Below are positions 20,824-31,423 of a DNA stretch of 64,000 bases, in pieces. The notes under the pieces are model-generated. The model was given only the letters and a program-made list of their open reading frames with translations, searched no databases and was not told where the DNA came from. Made by a program: the position numbers and the translations under genes. Location: contig NZ_CP067099.1 of assembly GCF_016618195.1 (NCBI RefSeq), positions 1,674,001-1,738,000 of the forward strand, written 5' to 3'. The DNA is from Providencia manganoxydans. Lineage in GTDB: Bacteria > Pseudomonadota > Gammaproteobacteria > Enterobacterales > Enterobacteriaceae. Position 1 is the first letter of the stretch. Every line of letters begins with the position of its first letter.

Positions 20824-20870
20824 ATATCAATTTGATATATTAAATGGCGATTGATAACTACACAGTTATA
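20824..20870. promoter_or_regulatory. Candidate CysB-type operator region before cysP
   Basis: Two dyads sit about 60-110 bases upstream of the cysP start: ATATCAATTTGATAT (20824-20838) and ATAACTACACAGTTAT (20854-20869). The cys operons of enterobacteria are activated by the LysR-type protein CysB, whose sites are loosely palindromic AT-rich motifs. The assignment is inference from position. Confidence 0.35.
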
Positions 20871-20931
20871 ACCAAAGCAGATAAAGTAAGTTTAACGATG
20901 TAGTTTGGGTTTAGTGATAGGTAGGTGTTTA

Positions 20932-21954
20932 ATGAAAAAAGCTTTCTTAAAAAAAACCGCTTTAGCCGGGTTAGCAACCATTTCAGTGATGGGCAGTACA
21001 CCATTAGTTGCCGCTGAATTACTTAATAGCTCCTATGATATTGCTCGCGAATTATTCGTGGCTTTGAACCCAGAGTTTGAGAAACAGTGGAATGAATTAC
21101 ATCCTGATGACAAAGTGACAATTAAACAGTCACATGCAGGTTCATCCAAGCAAGCACTGGCGATTCTACAAGGGCTAAAAGCCGATGTAGTGACCTATAA
21201 CCAAGTCACGGATGTACAAATTTTGCATGATAAGGGCAATTTGATCCCTGAAAATTGGCAAGCCCGTTTGCCAAATAACAGCTCACCTTATTATTCCACG
21301 ATGGCATTTTTAGTACGCAAAGATAATCCAAAAGGGATCAAAACCTGGGATGACCTAGCGCGCTCAGACGTTAAATTAATATTTCCTAACCCAAAAACAT
21401 CAGGTAATGGCCGCTATACCTATTTAGCTGCTTGGGGGGCTTTCGCACAAGAAAATAAAGGCGACGAGAAGAAAACTCGCGAGCAAATGAAGCAGTTTTT
21501 AAAAAATGTCGAAGTATTTGATACAGGAGGCCGTGGTGCAACGACATCTTTTATTGAACGTGGCCTTGGTGATGTATTAATCAGTTTTGAATCAGAAGTG
21601 AATAATATCCGCCAGCAATATGGCGAATCAGATTATGAAGTTATCGTCCCGCCAGTGGATATTTTAGCAGAGTTTCCAGTGACGTGGATTGATAAGAATG
21701 TGCAGAAAAATGGCACAGAGGATTTAGCAAAAGCGTATCTATATTACTTATATAGCCCAAAAGCCCAAGAAATCATTACGAGTTTTAATTATCGCGTTAA
21801 CGATAAACAAGTTATGGCTGCGAATAAAGAAAAATTCCCTGAGACACGTTTATTTACTGTGGAATCCCAATTTAAAAGCTGGCCTGCGGTGATGGAAACC
21901 CATTTTGCAACTAACGGCGAGTTTGACAAATTGATGGCAGAAGGGCGCCGTTAA
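20932..21954 (+). CDS. cysP: Thiosulfate/sulfate ABC transporter periplasmic binding protein
   Basis: CysP binds thiosulfate and sulfate in the periplasm and delivers them to CysUWA. The 340-residue precursor has a Sec signal peptide cleaved about after residue 28 (PLVAA, then ELLNSSYD). It has the family signatures [36 protein letters not shown] and [14 protein letters not shown] 20932 is chosen over an upstream in-frame codon at 20905 because the signal peptide starts there (MKKAF). Its stop overlaps the cysU start (TAATG). Confidence 0.96.
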   Translation: MKKAFLKKTALAGLATISVMGSTPLVAAELLNSSYDIARELFVALNPEFEKQWNELHPDDKVTIKQSHAGSSKQALAILQGLKADVVTYNQVTDVQILHDKGNLIPENWQARLPNNSSPYYSTMAFLVRKDNPKGIKTWDDLARSDVKLIFPNPKTSGNGRYTYLAAWGAFAQENKGDEKKTREQMKQFLKNVEVFDTGGRGATTSFIERGLGDVLISFESEVNNIRQQYGESDYEVIVPPVDILAEFPVTWIDKNVQKNGTEDLAKAYLYYLYSPKAQEIITSFNYRVNDKQVMAANKEKFPETRLFTVESQFKSWPAVMETHFATNGEFDKLMAEGRR

Positions 21955-22784
21955 TGCGTAATTCAGGGAAGCGCTTTTTGCCTGGTTTTGGCCTGACACT
22001 AGGCAGCAGTTTGTTCTATACCTGTTTGATCTTACTGCTGCCGTTAAGTGCCTTAGTGATCCAGTTGTCAGAAATGACATGGCAGCAATATTGGGCTGTA
22101 GTCAGTTATCCACAAGTCGTCGCAGCATATAAAGTGACTTTGTTGGCAGCGTTAGTGGCGAGCCTATTTAATGCGGTTTTTGGTATGTTGCTAGCATGGA
22201 TTTTAACCCGTTATCGATTTCCGGGACGGACTTTTTTAGATGGCTTAGTTGATCTGCCTTTTGCATTACCAACGGCAGTGGCTGGTTTAACATTAGCGAC
22301 TCTATTTGCGACATCGGGTTGGTATGGACAATATTTGCACCAGTTTGATATTAAGGTGGTCAATACTTGGTTAGGTATTGCGGTAGCGATGGCATTTACG
22401 AGTATCCCGTTTGTCGTCAGAACGGTACAACCTGTTTTGGAAGAGCTAGGCCCTGAATATGAAGAGGCAGCGCAAACGTTAGGCGCAAGTCGTTGGCAAA
22501 CTTTTCGTCGGGTAGTATTACCAGAAGTTTCACCTGCATTACTGGCTGGAACGGTACTCTCTTTTACCCGCAGTTTAGGGGAATTTGGCGCTATCATTTT
22601 TATTGCAGGTAATATTGCTTGGCAAACCGAAGTCGTTTCATTGATGATTTTTAGCCAATTACAACAGTTTGATTATCCAGCGGCGAGTGCAATCGCATCC
22701 GTGATTTTAGCAGCGTCATTATTACTGTTGTTTAGTGTCAATATCGTGCAAAGCCGTTTTGGCAAGCGATTAGGGGGTAAATAA
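21954..22784 (+). CDS. cysU: Sulfate/thiosulfate ABC transporter permease CysU (CysT)
   Basis: This inner-membrane permease subunit pairs with CysW. The 276-residue protein has six predicted membrane segments and the cytoplasmic EAA loop (EEAAQTLGASRWQTFRRVVLP) that contacts the ATPase. The start ATG overlaps the cysP stop by one base, indicating translational coupling. The start of cysW follows the stop directly. Confidence 0.95.
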   Translation: MRNSGKRFLPGFGLTLGSSLFYTCLILLLPLSALVIQLSEMTWQQYWAVVSYPQVVAAYKVTLLAALVASLFNAVFGMLLAWILTRYRFPGRTFLDGLVDLPFALPTAVAGLTLATLFATSGWYGQYLHQFDIKVVNTWLGIAVAMAFTSIPFVVRTVQPVLEELGPEYEEAAQTLGASRWQTFRRVVLPEVSPALLAGTVLSFTRSLGEFGAIIFIAGNIAWQTEVVSLMIFSQLQQFDYPAASAIASVILAASLLLLFSVNIVQSRFGKRLGGK

Positions 22785-23645
22785 GTGGCTCAAATTACAC
22801 CAATGACGGCAACTTCACGTCAACCTATTAATTGGGCTAAATGGTTCCTGATCGCTGTTGGCGTATTATTTTCAGTATTATTGCTGGTGGTACCTATTAT
22901 TTGGATCTTTATGACTGCATTTTCGAAAGGGCTCGATGCAGTTTTACTTAATTTAAATGATTCAGATATGTTGCATGCAATTGGTTTAACCGTGCTGATT
23001 GCCTTGATAACCGTTCCAGTAAACTTAATTTTTGGCACTATGCTTGCGTGGCTAGTGACTCGTTTTCAGTTTCCGGGAAGGCAGCTATTACTCACATTGG
23101 TTGATATTCCTTTTGCGGTATCGCCAGTGGTTGCAGGTTTACTGTATTTGCTGTTTTACGGGTCTAATAGTTGGTTTGGTGGTTGGCTTGAAGGCTATGA
23201 CATTCAATTAATGTTTTCGTGGCCAGGTATGGCATTAGTGACTATTTTCGTCACTTGCCCATTTGTAGTCAGAGAATTGGTTCCCCTGATGCTAAGCCAA
23301 GGGAGTCAAGAAGATGAAGCCGCTGTTTTATTAGGCGCATCCGGCTGGAAAATGTTCTGGCGGGTGACATTACCGAACATTCGCTGGGCACTGCTATACG
23401 GGGTTGTTCTAACCAATGCGAGAGCAATTGGTGAATTTGGTGCAGTTTCTGTGGTATCAGGTGCAATTCGTGGGGAAACCTACACATTGCCATTACAAGT
23501 TGAATTACTGCATCAGGACTATAACACCGTGGGCGCATTCACTGCTGCGGCGATCCTTGCTGTAATGGCAATTATCACTTTGATTATTAAAAGTGCATTG
23601 CAATGGCATTTGAGCCGGCAGCAATCCGAATCAGGAGTTCATTAA
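22785..23645 (+). CDS. cysW: Sulfate/thiosulfate ABC transporter permease CysW
   Basis: This is the second permease subunit of the CysPUWA importer. The 286-residue protein has six membrane segments and an EAA loop ([21 protein letters not shown]). It starts with GTG immediately after the cysU stop, with AGGGGG upstream inside cysU. The cysA ATG lies two bases beyond its stop. Confidence 0.95.
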   Translation: MAQITPMTATSRQPINWAKWFLIAVGVLFSVLLLVVPIIWIFMTAFSKGLDAVLLNLNDSDMLHAIGLTVLIALITVPVNLIFGTMLAWLVTRFQFPGRQLLLTLVDIPFAVSPVVAGLLYLLFYGSNSWFGGWLEGYDIQLMFSWPGMALVTIFVTCPFVVRELVPLMLSQGSQEDEAAVLLGASGWKMFWRVTLPNIRWALLYGVVLTNARAIGEFGAVSVVSGAIRGETYTLPLQVELLHQDYNTVGAFTAAAILAVMAIITLIIKSALQWHLSRQQSESGVH

Positions 23646-23647
23646 CA

Positions 23648-24736
23648 ATGAGTATTCAAATCGAAAAAATCGGCAAATTATTTGCTAAGACGCAAGTGCT
23701 GAAAGATATCTCATTAGATATTGCTTCCGGAGAAATGGTGGCTCTACTTGGTCCATCAGGTTCAGGTAAAACAACACTGCTGCGAATTATCGCAGGTTTA
23801 GAGCAACACAGCTCAGGTGCTTTACGTTTCCATGGTCAGGATGTCAGTCGCATTCATGCTAAAGATCGCCATGTTGGATTCGTATTTCAGCACTATGCCT
23901 TATTCCGTCATATGACCGTATTTGATAATGTTGCTTTTGGTTTAACTGTTATGCCAAGAAAGCAACGTCCATCGTCACAAGCTATTACACAAAAAGTGAT
24001 GCAATTATTGGAGATGGTACAGCTTGCTCATCTGGCGACACGTTATCCTTCCCAGTTATCTGGAGGGCAAAAACAGCGAGTTGCTTTAGCGAGAGCACTG
24101 GCTGTAGAGCCACAAATTTTATTGCTTGATGAGCCTTTTGGTGCCTTAGATGCGCAAGTTCGTGTTGAGCTACGTCGTTGGTTGCGTCAATTGCATGATG
24201 AATTGAAATTTACCAGTGTGTTTGTGACTCATGATCAAGAAGAAGCAATGGAAGTTGCTGATAGAATTGTGGTAATGAGCCAAGGCCATATCGAGCAAGT
24301 TGGTACACCGGATGAAATTTGGCAGCACCCTGAAACTCGTTTTGTATTAGAGTTTATGGGAGAAGTTAATCAACTTCACGGTCATATCAAAGGTGCTCAG
24401 CTACAGATCGATGGTTATGATTTTCCATTACATCATACGAGTGCTCATCAAGGCGAAGTGGATGTATTCTTACGCCCTTGGGATATCAGTTTAGTTAAAG
24501 AGGCTGATGAGCAACATCGTTTACCAATTCGCGTAATTGAATCAGGTCCTAGAGGTCATTTTTGGCAGCTAACCGTCCAGCCGATAGGTTGGGGAAATGA
24601 ACCTTTATCCGTAGTGTGGCAATCCTCTCACTCAATTCCAATGAGGGGGGAACAATATTTCCTTGGTAGTCATAAGGCCAAAATCTATCAAGGTGAAAAT
24701 GAACTGTTTTTTCCCCAGCTAGCCCAAAGCGCTTAA
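23648..24736 (+). CDS. cysA: Sulfate/thiosulfate ABC transporter ATP-binding protein
   Basis: CysA hydrolyses ATP to drive sulfate and thiosulfate import by CysUW. The 362-residue protein (365 in E. coli) has Walker A GPSGSGKT, signature LSGGQKQRV, Walker [13 protein letters not shown] and the H-loop [12 protein letters not shown]-like C-terminal domain follows. ATG 23648 ([12 protein letters not shown]) matches E. coli CysA; an upstream in-frame extension overlaps cysW and is rejected. Confidence 0.96.
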   Translation: MSIQIEKIGKLFAKTQVLKDISLDIASGEMVALLGPSGSGKTTLLRIIAGLEQHSSGALRFHGQDVSRIHAKDRHVGFVFQHYALFRHMTVFDNVAFGLTVMPRKQRPSSQAITQKVMQLLEMVQLAHLATRYPSQLSGGQKQRVALARALAVEPQILLLDEPFGALDAQVRVELRRWLRQLHDELKFTSVFVTHDQEEAMEVADRIVVMSQGHIEQVGTPDEIWQHPETRFVLEFMGEVNQLHGHIKGAQLQIDGYDFPLHHTSAHQGEVDVFLRPWDISLVKEADEQHRLPIRVIESGPRGHFWQLTVQPIGWGNEPLSVVWQSSHSIPMRGEQYFLGSHKAKIYQGENELFFPQLAQSA

Positions 24737-24752
24737 TATCCAATCAGTTACA

Positions 24753-24785
24753 ATTGCGCCAATAAAACGATTTTATTGGCGCAAT
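24753..24785. terminator. Long perfect hairpin between cysA and cysM
   Basis: A 15-bp perfect stem (24753-24767 and 24771-24785) has a three-base loop CGA. The GC-rich base is followed by CCTCG rather than a T run, so it is not a textbook terminator. It may define the cysPUWA mRNA 3' end and separate it from cysM. Confidence 0.55.
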
Positions 24786-24941
24786 CCTCGTCTGTTATCT
24801 AAATTAGTTGTAAGCCCAATCGATTTTATTAATTATTGATATCTAAGTGAATTTTTTTCATGCGAACTATTTAAGCATAATAGGATATCATTTATAACCA
24901 TAAGAAAGCGCATTAGAGATAAATGAAATAAGGAATCGATA

Positions 24942-25823
24942 GTGGCAACTCTGGAACAATTTATTGGTAACACGCCTTTAGTTAAACTTCAGCGCTTAAC
25001 TGATGGGGTAAATGCTGAAATTTGGGTAAAACTAGAAGGCAATAACCCTGCTGGTTCAGTAAAAGATCGCGCTGCGTTTTCAATGATCACCGAAGCAGAA
25101 AAACGAGGTGAAATAACACCCGGTGATACATTGATAGAAGCGACAAGTGGTAACACCGGTATCGCACTTGCCATGATCGCAGCTGTTAAAGGTTATAAAC
25201 TGAAACTATTGATGCCTGAAAATATGAGTAAAGAGCGCCAAGCATCCATGAAAGCGTATGGCGCTGAATTAATTTTAGTCAGTACAGCAGTGGGTATGGA
25301 AGGCGCTCGTGATTTAGCTCAGGAAATGGAATCACGTGGAGAAGGGAAGGTACTCGACCAATTTAATAATCCTGATAACCCTCTAGCACACTTTAACACC
25401 ACTGGACCAGAAATTTGGCAACAAACACAAGGGCGTATTACGCACTTTGTTTCAAGTATGGGGACAACAGGTACCATTACGGGTGTGAGCCGTTATTTAA
25501 AATCACAGTCGCAAGATATACAAGTTGTTGGATTACAACCCGCAGAAAAAAGCCAAATCCCAGGTATTCGCCGCTGGTCACCAGACTATCTTCCGGGTAT
25601 TTTTGACCAAAACTTAGTTGATAGTGTGTTAGATATCAATCAGCAAGAGGCTGAAGACACGATGAGGGCGCTTGCCAAACGTGAAGGTATCTTTTGTGGT
25701 GTTAGCTCTGGTGGAGCGGTTGCAGGGGCGCTGAGAGTCGCTAAAGCGGAGCCTAATGCCGTGATTGTGGCGATTATTTGTGACCGAGGCGACCGTTATC
25801 TCTCAACAGGTGTGTTTGATTAG
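24942..25823 (+). CDS. cysM: Cysteine synthase B
   Basis: CysM is a PLP enzyme that makes cysteine from O-acetylserine and sulfide, and S-sulfocysteine from thiosulfate, which fits its place after the thiosulfate importer. The 293-residue protein has the Schiff-base Lys41 in NPAGSVKDRAA, the substrate loop TSGNTGIA and the PLP phosphate loop GTTGTITG. The start is GTG (as in E. coli cysM) with AAGGAA upstream. It is convergent with crr; E. coli has pdxK near here, which is absent. Confidence 0.95.
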   Translation: MATLEQFIGNTPLVKLQRLTDGVNAEIWVKLEGNNPAGSVKDRAAFSMITEAEKRGEITPGDTLIEATSGNTGIALAMIAAVKGYKLKLLMPENMSKERQASMKAYGAELILVSTAVGMEGARDLAQEMESRGEGKVLDQFNNPDNPLAHFNTTGPEIWQQTQGRITHFVSSMGTTGTITGVSRYLKSQSQDIQVVGLQPAEKSQIPGIRRWSPDYLPGIFDQNLVDSVLDINQQEAEDTMRALAKREGIFCGVSSGGAVAGALRVAKAEPNAVIVAIICDRGDRYLSTGVFD

Positions 25824-25840
25824 TCGCTGAATATCATAAA

Positions 25841-25880
25841 AAAACCATCAGTAGCATAAGCTATCTGATGGTTTTATTCT
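25841..25880. terminator. Bidirectional terminator between cysM and crr
   Basis: A perfect 11-bp stem (AAAACCATCAG at 25841-25851, CTGATGGTTTT at 25865-25875) has A and T runs on both sides, so it serves convergent cysM and crr. The loop can pair further (TAGC/GCTA). Confidence 0.9.
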
Positions 25881-25899
25881 ATCGTCAAAGACGATGAGA

Positions 25900-26409
25900 T
25901 TATTTCTTAACGCGCATCACAACGGTTTCACCAACAGTCACGGTACCGCTAAGCTTAGTCAGTTCTTTAATTTCATCCATGTTAGAAATAACGACAGGGG
26001 TTAAAACTGATTTTGCTTTCTCTTCTAGTAATGCGAGATCAAACTCGATAACTAAATCGCCTTTTTTAACTGTTTGGCCTTCTTCAGCAATACGCTTAAA
26101 GCCTTCACCTTTTAGCTCAACAGTATCAATGCCGAAGTGAACAAATAGTTCAATGCCATCATCCGATTCAATGGAAAACGCATGGTTAGTTTCAAAAATC
26201 TTACCAATAGTCCCATCTACAGGAGCGACAATTTTGTTACCCGCAGGTTTGATAGCAATACCATCACCAACAATTTTCTCAGCGAAAACAACGTCGGGAA
26301 CGTCTTCAATATTGACGATTTCACCTGATAAAGGTGCGATAATTTCAATACTGCCACTGCTATTTTTATCATCCGAAACCAGTGATTTCAGTTTGTCAAA
26401 CAGACCCAT
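25900..26409 (-). CDS. crr: PTS glucose-specific EIIA component
   Basis: EIIA-Glc accepts phosphate from HPr and passes it to EIIBC-Glc. It also regulates adenylate cyclase and inducer exclusion according to its phosphorylation. The 169-residue protein has the phosphorylated His91 in LFVHFGIDT and the supporting His76 in TNHAFSI. The length is the same as E. coli Crr. It is the last gene of ptsH-ptsI-crr, 63 bases after ptsI. Confidence 0.97.
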   Translation of the reverse strand: MGLFDKLKSLVSDDKNSSGSIEIIAPLSGEIVNIEDVPDVVFAEKIVGDGIAIKPAGNKIVAPVDGTIGKIFETNHAFSIESDDGIELFVHFGIDTVELKGEGFKRIAEEGQTVKKGDLVIEFDLALLEEKAKSVLTPVVISNMDEIKELTKLSGTVTVGETVVMRVKK

Positions 26410-26472
26410 GGATCTTCTCCTAATCGTTTTATATGGGACCGAAACTAATGTGCTGTTTCTATTGTGCTACCC

Positions 26473-28200
26473 CTAGCATAACGTTTTTTCTTGGATAAAG
26501 GTATCGACAAGTTTCATTAATTCATCCGCAGTAGGTTGAGCAAGTGCCTGTTCAGCTAATGCTTTAGTATCTGCAAAGTTTGCATTACGAATTAATTTTT
26601 TAATACGAGGGATTGCAATTGCACTCATACTAAACTCATCTAATCCCATGCCAAGCAACAATAAGGTTGCACGTTCGTCTCCTGCTAGCTCGCCACACAT
26701 TCCTGTCCATTTACCTTCCGCATGTGATGCGTCAATAACCTGTTTAATTAGGTTTAAAACCGCAGGTGACATCGGATTGTAGAGGTGAGAAATCAGCTCA
26801 TTACCACGGTCAACAGCTAGAGTATATTGAGTGAGATCGTTCGTCCCAATACTGAAAAAGTCAACTTCTTTCGCTAAATGATGAGCAATCACTGCGGCCG
26901 CTGGTGTTTCCACCATGACACCAACCTCAATTGATTCATCAAAGGCTTTGCCTTCTTCACGTAATTGACCTTTTAGCATCTCAAGTTCTGCTTTTAGTTC
27001 ACGCACTTCCTCAACGGAAATAATCATCGGGAACATAATACGCAGTTTACCAAAACTTGAGGCTCTTAAAATAGCTCTTAACTGAGAATGTAGAATTTCT
27101 TTACGATCAAGGCAAATACGAATTGCACGCCAACCTAAGAATGGATTCTCTTCTTTAGGTAAGTTCATGTATGGTAAATCTTTATCACCACCAATATCCA
27201 TGGTACGTACAATGACCGCTTGGCTGCCCATGGCTTCAGCAACCGCTTTATACGCTTGGAACTGCTCTTCTTCGGTTGGCAGAGAATCTCTGTCCATAAA
27301 TAAGAATTCTGTGCGGTATAAACCAACACCTTCAGCCCCATTGCGTTCTGCGCCCGCAACATCACGTACCGTACCAATGTTTGCACACACTTCGACTTGA
27401 TGGCCATCAAGTGTGATTGCTGGCAAATCTTTTAGCTTAGCAAGCTCATTTTTTTCTTGTTGGTATTCTTCATTGAATTTTTTCAGTTTATCAATTTCTT
27501 GATCTGATGGATTCAAATAAATGTGGTTATTTACGCCATCCAGGATGATGTAGTCGCCATTTTTAATTTTCGTTGTGGCATCTGAAGTACCAACAATTGC
27601 AGGTAGTTCAAGTGAACGCGCCATAATAGATGTATGCGAGGTGCGGCCACCTAAATCAGTGATAAAACCGAGCACTTTATCAAGATTCAGTTGCGCGGTT
27701 TCAGAAGGGGTCAAGTCAGCAGCGACAAGGATCACTTCTTTATCGATAGCGCTTAAATCAACAATTGGCATGCGCAGGATGTTTTTTAATAAACGCTTAC
27801 CAATATCACGTACATCTGCTGCACGTTCTTTCAAATACTCATCATCAAGTGCTTCAAGGGCTTGTGCTTGATCTTCAATCACAGAATGAACAGCGGCATC
27901 CGCTGTTTTTTTGTCACTTTTAATTAGCGTAACAATTTCTTGCTCAAGCTCTTCATCTTCCAACAGCATAATATGGCCTTCAAAAATCTCAGCTTTTTCT
28001 GCACCAAGGTTTTTTTCGGCTTTTTCTTTGATGAGGCTGAGTTGTTCGGCTGATTTGTTGCGTCCATCAATAAAGCGTTGGATCTCGGTTTCTATCTGGT
28101 CATCAGCAATTTTTTTAGTGCTAACAATGATAGGGTCTTCTTTGAGGAGTAAAGCCTGACCAAAAGCAAAACCTGGGGATACTAAAATTCCTGAAATCAT
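26473..28200 (-). CDS. ptsI: PTS enzyme I
   Basis: Enzyme I takes phosphate from phosphoenolpyruvate and transfers it to HPr. The 575-residue protein matches E. coli PtsI in length. The active His189 is in [12 protein letters not shown], the PEP-binding domain has VMVETPAAA and [14 protein letters not shown], and Cys of the catalytic GMCGELAGD is present. In E. coli ptsH and ptsI are a few dozen bases apart; here 282 bases containing an ERIC-like repeat separate them. Confidence 0.97.
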   Translation of the reverse strand: MISGILVSPGFAFGQALLLKEDPIIVSTKKIADDQIETEIQRFIDGRNKSAEQLSLIKEKAEKNLGAEKAEIFEGHIMLLEDEELEQEIVTLIKSDKKTADAAVHSVIEDQAQALEALDDEYLKERAADVRDIGKRLLKNILRMPIVDLSAIDKEVILVAADLTPSETAQLNLDKVLGFITDLGGRTSHTSIMARSLELPAIVGTSDATTKIKNGDYIILDGVNNHIYLNPSDQEIDKLKKFNEEYQQEKNELAKLKDLPAITLDGHQVEVCANIGTVRDVAGAERNGAEGVGLYRTEFLFMDRDSLPTEEEQFQAYKAVAEAMGSQAVIVRTMDIGGDKDLPYMNLPKEENPFLGWRAIRICLDRKEILHSQLRAILRASSFGKLRIMFPMIISVEEVRELKAELEMLKGQLREEGKAFDESIEVGVMVETPAAAVIAHHLAKEVDFFSIGTNDLTQYTLAVDRGNELISHLYNPMSPAVLNLIKQVIDASHAEGKWTGMCGELAGDERATLLLLGMGLDEFSMSAIAIPRIKKLIRNANFADTKALAEQALAQPTADELMKLVDTFIQEKTLC

Positions 28201-28287
28201 ATTATTACCTTACTACTGCGGCTCGGTGTTCTGATGTTGAAGAGATAACAGCAAGCTTGTCAATCTGTAAACTGATATCCCTAAATG

Positions 28288-28427
28288 TAGACTCGCAATA
28301 CTTCAAGCTGCGGCGTCTTGCTTTAAGATATGGTGGCTATGCTTATTGGGACTAGTCACATAATTGTCGATGATCCTAGGTCGTTACGCACTTGCCACCT
28401 CGCTACATTGCAAAATATTTAGAGCTA
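28288..28427. repeat. ERIC-like repeat inside the pts operon
   Basis: Ends are recognisable (TAGACTCGCAATACTTCAAGC at the left, TTGCAAAATATTTAGAGCTA at the right), with about 140 bp in all. It sits between ptsH and ptsI, where it would be transcribed and could form a long hairpin. Confidence 0.7.
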
Positions 28428-28482
28428 AATATTTAGGGATGGAGAATTAACTCAGTAACACTGGTTCTCTTGCTCGGCAAGA

Positions 28483-28740
28483 TTATTCCAGTTCACCCAT
28501 CAGTTTAACTAAATGTTCTACTGCTTGTTTTTCATCTTCACCTTCGGCTGAAATGGTTACAACAGTACCTTGAGTTAACCCCAGAGTTTGTAGCTTGAAT
28601 AGGCTTTTTGCGCTGGCTGATTTGCCACCTGAAATCAAAGTGATATCAGAAGTGAATGCTTTAGCTTCTTTCACAAATTGAGCGGCAGGGCGTGTATGTA
28701 AGCCATTTGGTGCTGTAATAGTGACTTCTTGCTGGAACAT
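28483..28740 (-). CDS. ptsH: PTS phosphocarrier protein HPr
   Basis: HPr relays phosphate from enzyme I to all sugar-specific EIIA proteins. The 85-residue protein shows active-site His15 in NGLHTRPAA and Ser46 in [11 protein letters not shown], at the family's usual positions. AGGAAATAAT precedes the ATG. It follows cysK with about 370 bases between, where the pts promoters should lie. Confidence 0.97.
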   Translation of the reverse strand: MFQQEVTITAPNGLHTRPAAQFVKEAKAFTSDITLISGGKSASAKSLFKLQTLGLTQGTVVTISAEGEDEKQAVEHLVKLMGELE

Positions 28741-29060
28741 ATTATTTCCTCAATAACTTAGTTTTTTATTAGTGTAGTTGATTTAACTTAGGTTTGTATA
28801 CTCACTTGTCATACGACAGTTTCAAGTTGAACTGTGCATGACTGAGTGTGCCTAGTTAGATTATTAACGGTTAAAAAGGTTTCCGACTTTGTCGAATATC
28901 AACCTTTTTTCAGTTTACAGCCTAAATAATACCAGTTCGACAATCAAATTTTTTGATTTAAATTGGATTAATTTCGAGGCTCAAAATAATTACTATGTTT
29001 AATACTAGACCCTCGATTAGAAATCATCTCAATACGTGCTAAAGTTTGATCCATACCACA
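28741..29060. promoter_or_regulatory. cysK-ptsH intergenic region with expected pts promoters
   Basis: In E. coli the ptsH promoters, controlled by CRP and Mlc, lie in this interval. Here it is AT-rich, holds the hairpin at 28873-28910, and has no credible gene. I could not pin down an individual promoter. Confidence 0.4.
28873..28910 (-). terminator. Nested hairpin upstream of ptsH
   Basis: AAAAAGGTT (28873-28881) pairs with AACCTTTTT (28901-28909), and CGAC/GTCG (28884-28894) forms an inner stem. Read on the minus strand it ends in CCTTTTT, so it could be a second cysK terminator or an attenuator in the ptsH leader. Confidence 0.5.
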
Positions 29061-29087
29061 AAAAAAGCACCAACAAGGTGCTTTTTT
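29061..29087 (-). terminator. Terminator after cysK
   Basis: A perfect 11-bp stem (AAAAAAGCACC at 29061-29071, GGTGCTTTTTT at 29077-29087) with a five-base loop lies 25 bases beyond the cysK stop. It has the T run on the minus strand. Confidence 0.9.
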
Positions 29088-29111
29088 AACGAATAGTTAA
29101 CGCTTTTAAAA

Positions 29112-30065
29112 TTAATCTGCTGCAAGATCGGCGAATAACACAGTTGAAAGATAACGCTCACCCGAAGAAGGTAATATCACAACGATATTTTTATCTTTAA
29201 ACTCAGGTTCTGCTGCCAATTTAACGGCGGCAGCAACAGCAGCGCCTGAAGAGATCCCCGCAAGAATGCCTTCATTTTCCATTAACGCGCGTGCAGTTTT
29301 GATAGCTTCGTCATCACTGATTTTAAATACTTTATCAATCAGTGAAACATCCAAGTTACCTGGAATAAATCCAGCCCCAATGCCTTGAATTTTATGAGGA
29401 CCTGGTTTCACCTCTTCACCCGCTAGCGTTTGGCTGATCACCGGTGAGGTTTCTGGCTCAACAGCAACGATAGTGACATCTTTGCCTTTAGTTTTCTTTA
29501 AATAACGGCCAATTCCTGTGATAGTTCCGCCGGTTCCAACGCCCGCAATAACGGCATCTACTTGACCGTCGGTATCTTCCCAAATTTCAGGTCCTGTGGT
29601 TTTTTCGTGAATTTCAGGGTTTGCTGGGTTATTAAACTGCTGTAGCAAAATATATTTATTTGTGTCACTTTTAACGATTTCTTCTGCTTTTTCGATAGCG
29701 CCTTTCATACCTTTAGCGCCTTCAGTTAAAACAAGGTTGGCGCCGAGTGCTTTTAGCAGTTTGCGTCGTTCAATACTCATCGTTTCAGGCATGGTTAGGG
29801 TTAATTTATAACCTCTTGCAGCTGCAACATAAGCTAATGCAATACCTGTATTACCACTAGTTGGTTCAACGAGTTCTTTATCTTGAGTTAGAATTCCTTT
29901 TTTCTCAGCATCCCAAATCATATTCGCACCAATACGACATTTGACGCTAAAACTTGGATTGCGCGATTCAACTTTCGCTAAAATATTGCCATTTCCGAAA
30001 TGTTTTAAGCGTACTAATGGGGTATGACCAATGGTTAGCGAATTATCATCATAAATTTTACTCAT
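29112..30065 (-). CDS. cysK: Cysteine synthase A
   Basis: CysK is the main O-acetylserine sulfhydrylase; it binds CysE in the cysteine synthase complex. The 317-residue protein has PLP Lys42 in [11 protein letters not shown], the substrate loop [10 protein letters not shown] and the phosphate loop [10 protein letters not shown]. It lies between cysZ and ptsH as in E. coli, with its own upstream region and terminator. GGATAT precedes the ATG. Confidence 0.97.
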   Translation of the reverse strand: MSKIYDDNSLTIGHTPLVRLKHFGNGNILAKVESRNPSFSVKCRIGANMIWDAEKKGILTQDKELVEPTSGNTGIALAYVAAARGYKLTLTMPETMSIERRKLLKALGANLVLTEGAKGMKGAIEKAEEIVKSDTNKYILLQQFNNPANPEIHEKTTGPEIWEDTDGQVDAVIAGVGTGGTITGIGRYLKKTKGKDVTIVAVEPETSPVISQTLAGEEVKPGPHKIQGIGAGFIPGNLDVSLIDKVFKISDDEAIKTARALMENEGILAGISSGAAVAAAVKLAAEPEFKDKNIVVILPSSGERYLSTVLFADLAAD

Positions 30066-30261
30066 GGGATATCCTTATAATAGTCAATTAGGGCCGAGAA
30101 TTGGATGTAAGGTTGATCCCAAAATACGCGAACAAACCTTTATTGCAAATATGAATTACCTATATACTTATATTTTTAAGTTATTTTGAACAGATATATT
30201 TTAGTAAAAGGTTATGACAAAAATGGCGAATATAGCAAGAGAACAAAGGGAGGAATGAGTA

Positions 30262-30296
30262 AAAACGCGAGCTATTTATCAATAACATCGCGTTTT
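30262..30296 (-). terminator. Terminator after cysZ
   Basis: A 9-bp perfect stem (AAAACGCGA at 30262-30270, TCGCGTTTT at 30288-30296) lies just beyond the cysZ stop, with T runs on both strands. Confidence 0.8.
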
Positions 30297-30308
30297 ATTG
30301 TAGAGAGA

Positions 30309-31073
30309 TTAGTAACGTGCGTAGCGAGCGCGATAACGGTCAACCCACATTAAGGTTGCGCCACATACAGCGACAGGCATGATCAGCAAGTTAAGGATTG
30401 GGATCATCATCAATACGCTAACTGCACCGCCAAATTGAATATTATTCATACGGTCTTTTGACAACGCTTGTTTCATATCGTTAAAGCCAACACGATGGTT
30501 ATCAAACGGGTAGTCACAATACTGAATTGACATCATCCAAGCGCCGAATAGGAACCAAAGAATTGGTGCAACGGTTTGCCCGATACCTGGGATGAAAAAC
30601 AAAATGAGTAAACCAATAGCGCGGGGTAGGTAGTAGCCAATTCTCACGAACTCACGTTTTATCATTCGTGGAACGTCTTTTGCGACATCAATGATGCCCC
30701 CATCAGGTGCAGGGATACCGGTTAACTCAGACTCAAGTTTTTCAGATAGCCAACCGTTAAATGGTGCTGCGATAATATTGGCAACGGTACTAAAAAAATA
30801 AGTAAATATGAGCAAGATTGATATAACAGCAATTGGCCAAATGAGATAATCAAGCCATTGTAGCCAGCTTGGGATATAACTCATGACTTGAGCAATCCAG
30901 TCGCCGAGCTTGCTATATAACCACCAAAATGCGCCACCAAGTAAAATAATATTGGCTAAAAGCGGCAAAATAACAAAACGTTTAATTCCTGGGCGCGTGA
31001 CTAAGCGCCATCCTTGTGCGAAGTAGTAAAAGCCTGAATGGCTTTTTTGTTGCGGATCTGTCGATTGGATCAT
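30309..31073 (-). CDS. cysZ: Sulfate transporter CysZ
   Basis: CysZ is an inner-membrane sulfate channel feeding cysteine synthesis. The 254-residue protein has several hydrophobic segments (about residues 30-60, 70-105, 150-170 and 210-240) and the family start [22 protein letters not shown]. It neighbours cysK and is divergent from zipA, the E. coli arrangement. AGGAGAGAAG precedes the ATG. Confidence 0.95.
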   Translation of the reverse strand: MIQSTDPQQKSHSGFYYFAQGWRLVTRPGIKRFVILPLLANIILLGGAFWWLYSKLGDWIAQVMSYIPSWLQWLDYLIWPIAVISILLIFTYFFSTVANIIAAPFNGWLSEKLESELTGIPAPDGGIIDVAKDVPRMIKREFVRIGYYLPRAIGLLILFFIPGIGQTVAPILWFLFGAWMMSIQYCDYPFDNHRVGFNDMKQALSKDRMNNIQFGGAVSVLMMIPILNLLIMPVAVCGATLMWVDRYRARYARY

Positions 31074-31423
31074 ACTTCTTCTTCTCTCCTTTACGGTTGA
31101 CCATGTATCATATAGGTAGGATTTTAGGCTGGCTAGTCAGTATTTGCTTAAAAAAACAGCAAACGAAAGCAGAATTGTCTCTTTCTTATAAGAAAATCGT
31201 TCAGAGGGTTGCACTTAGCACGTTTGCCAAATAATCTTAAGGTATATCCGTCATATTTTAAGTTGCGTTTATGTTGACGGTACTTAGCTGTATGAATGCC
31301 TTAAAATTATAAATTACTGTAGTTTTATGGTAGATTTTACAGCTTGTTAGCTCGCAGCTTAAAATATTTGGGCTTCGTTTTTGCCGTGGTGGCATTATCA
31401 TTCAACAACTAGAGATAGCAGCG
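31074..31423. promoter_or_regulatory. Divergent cysZ/zipA region
   Basis: This 350-base gap must hold the promoters of cysZ (minus) and zipA (plus). Its right half is a degenerate ERIC-like repeat. No operator was recognised. Confidence 0.4.
31243..31372. repeat. ERIC-like repeat, degenerate
   Basis: The left end TATATCCGTCATATTTTAAG and the right end CGCAGCTTAAAATATTTGGG are inverted relative to each other and match the family loosely. It lies between cysZ and zipA. Confidence 0.5.
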
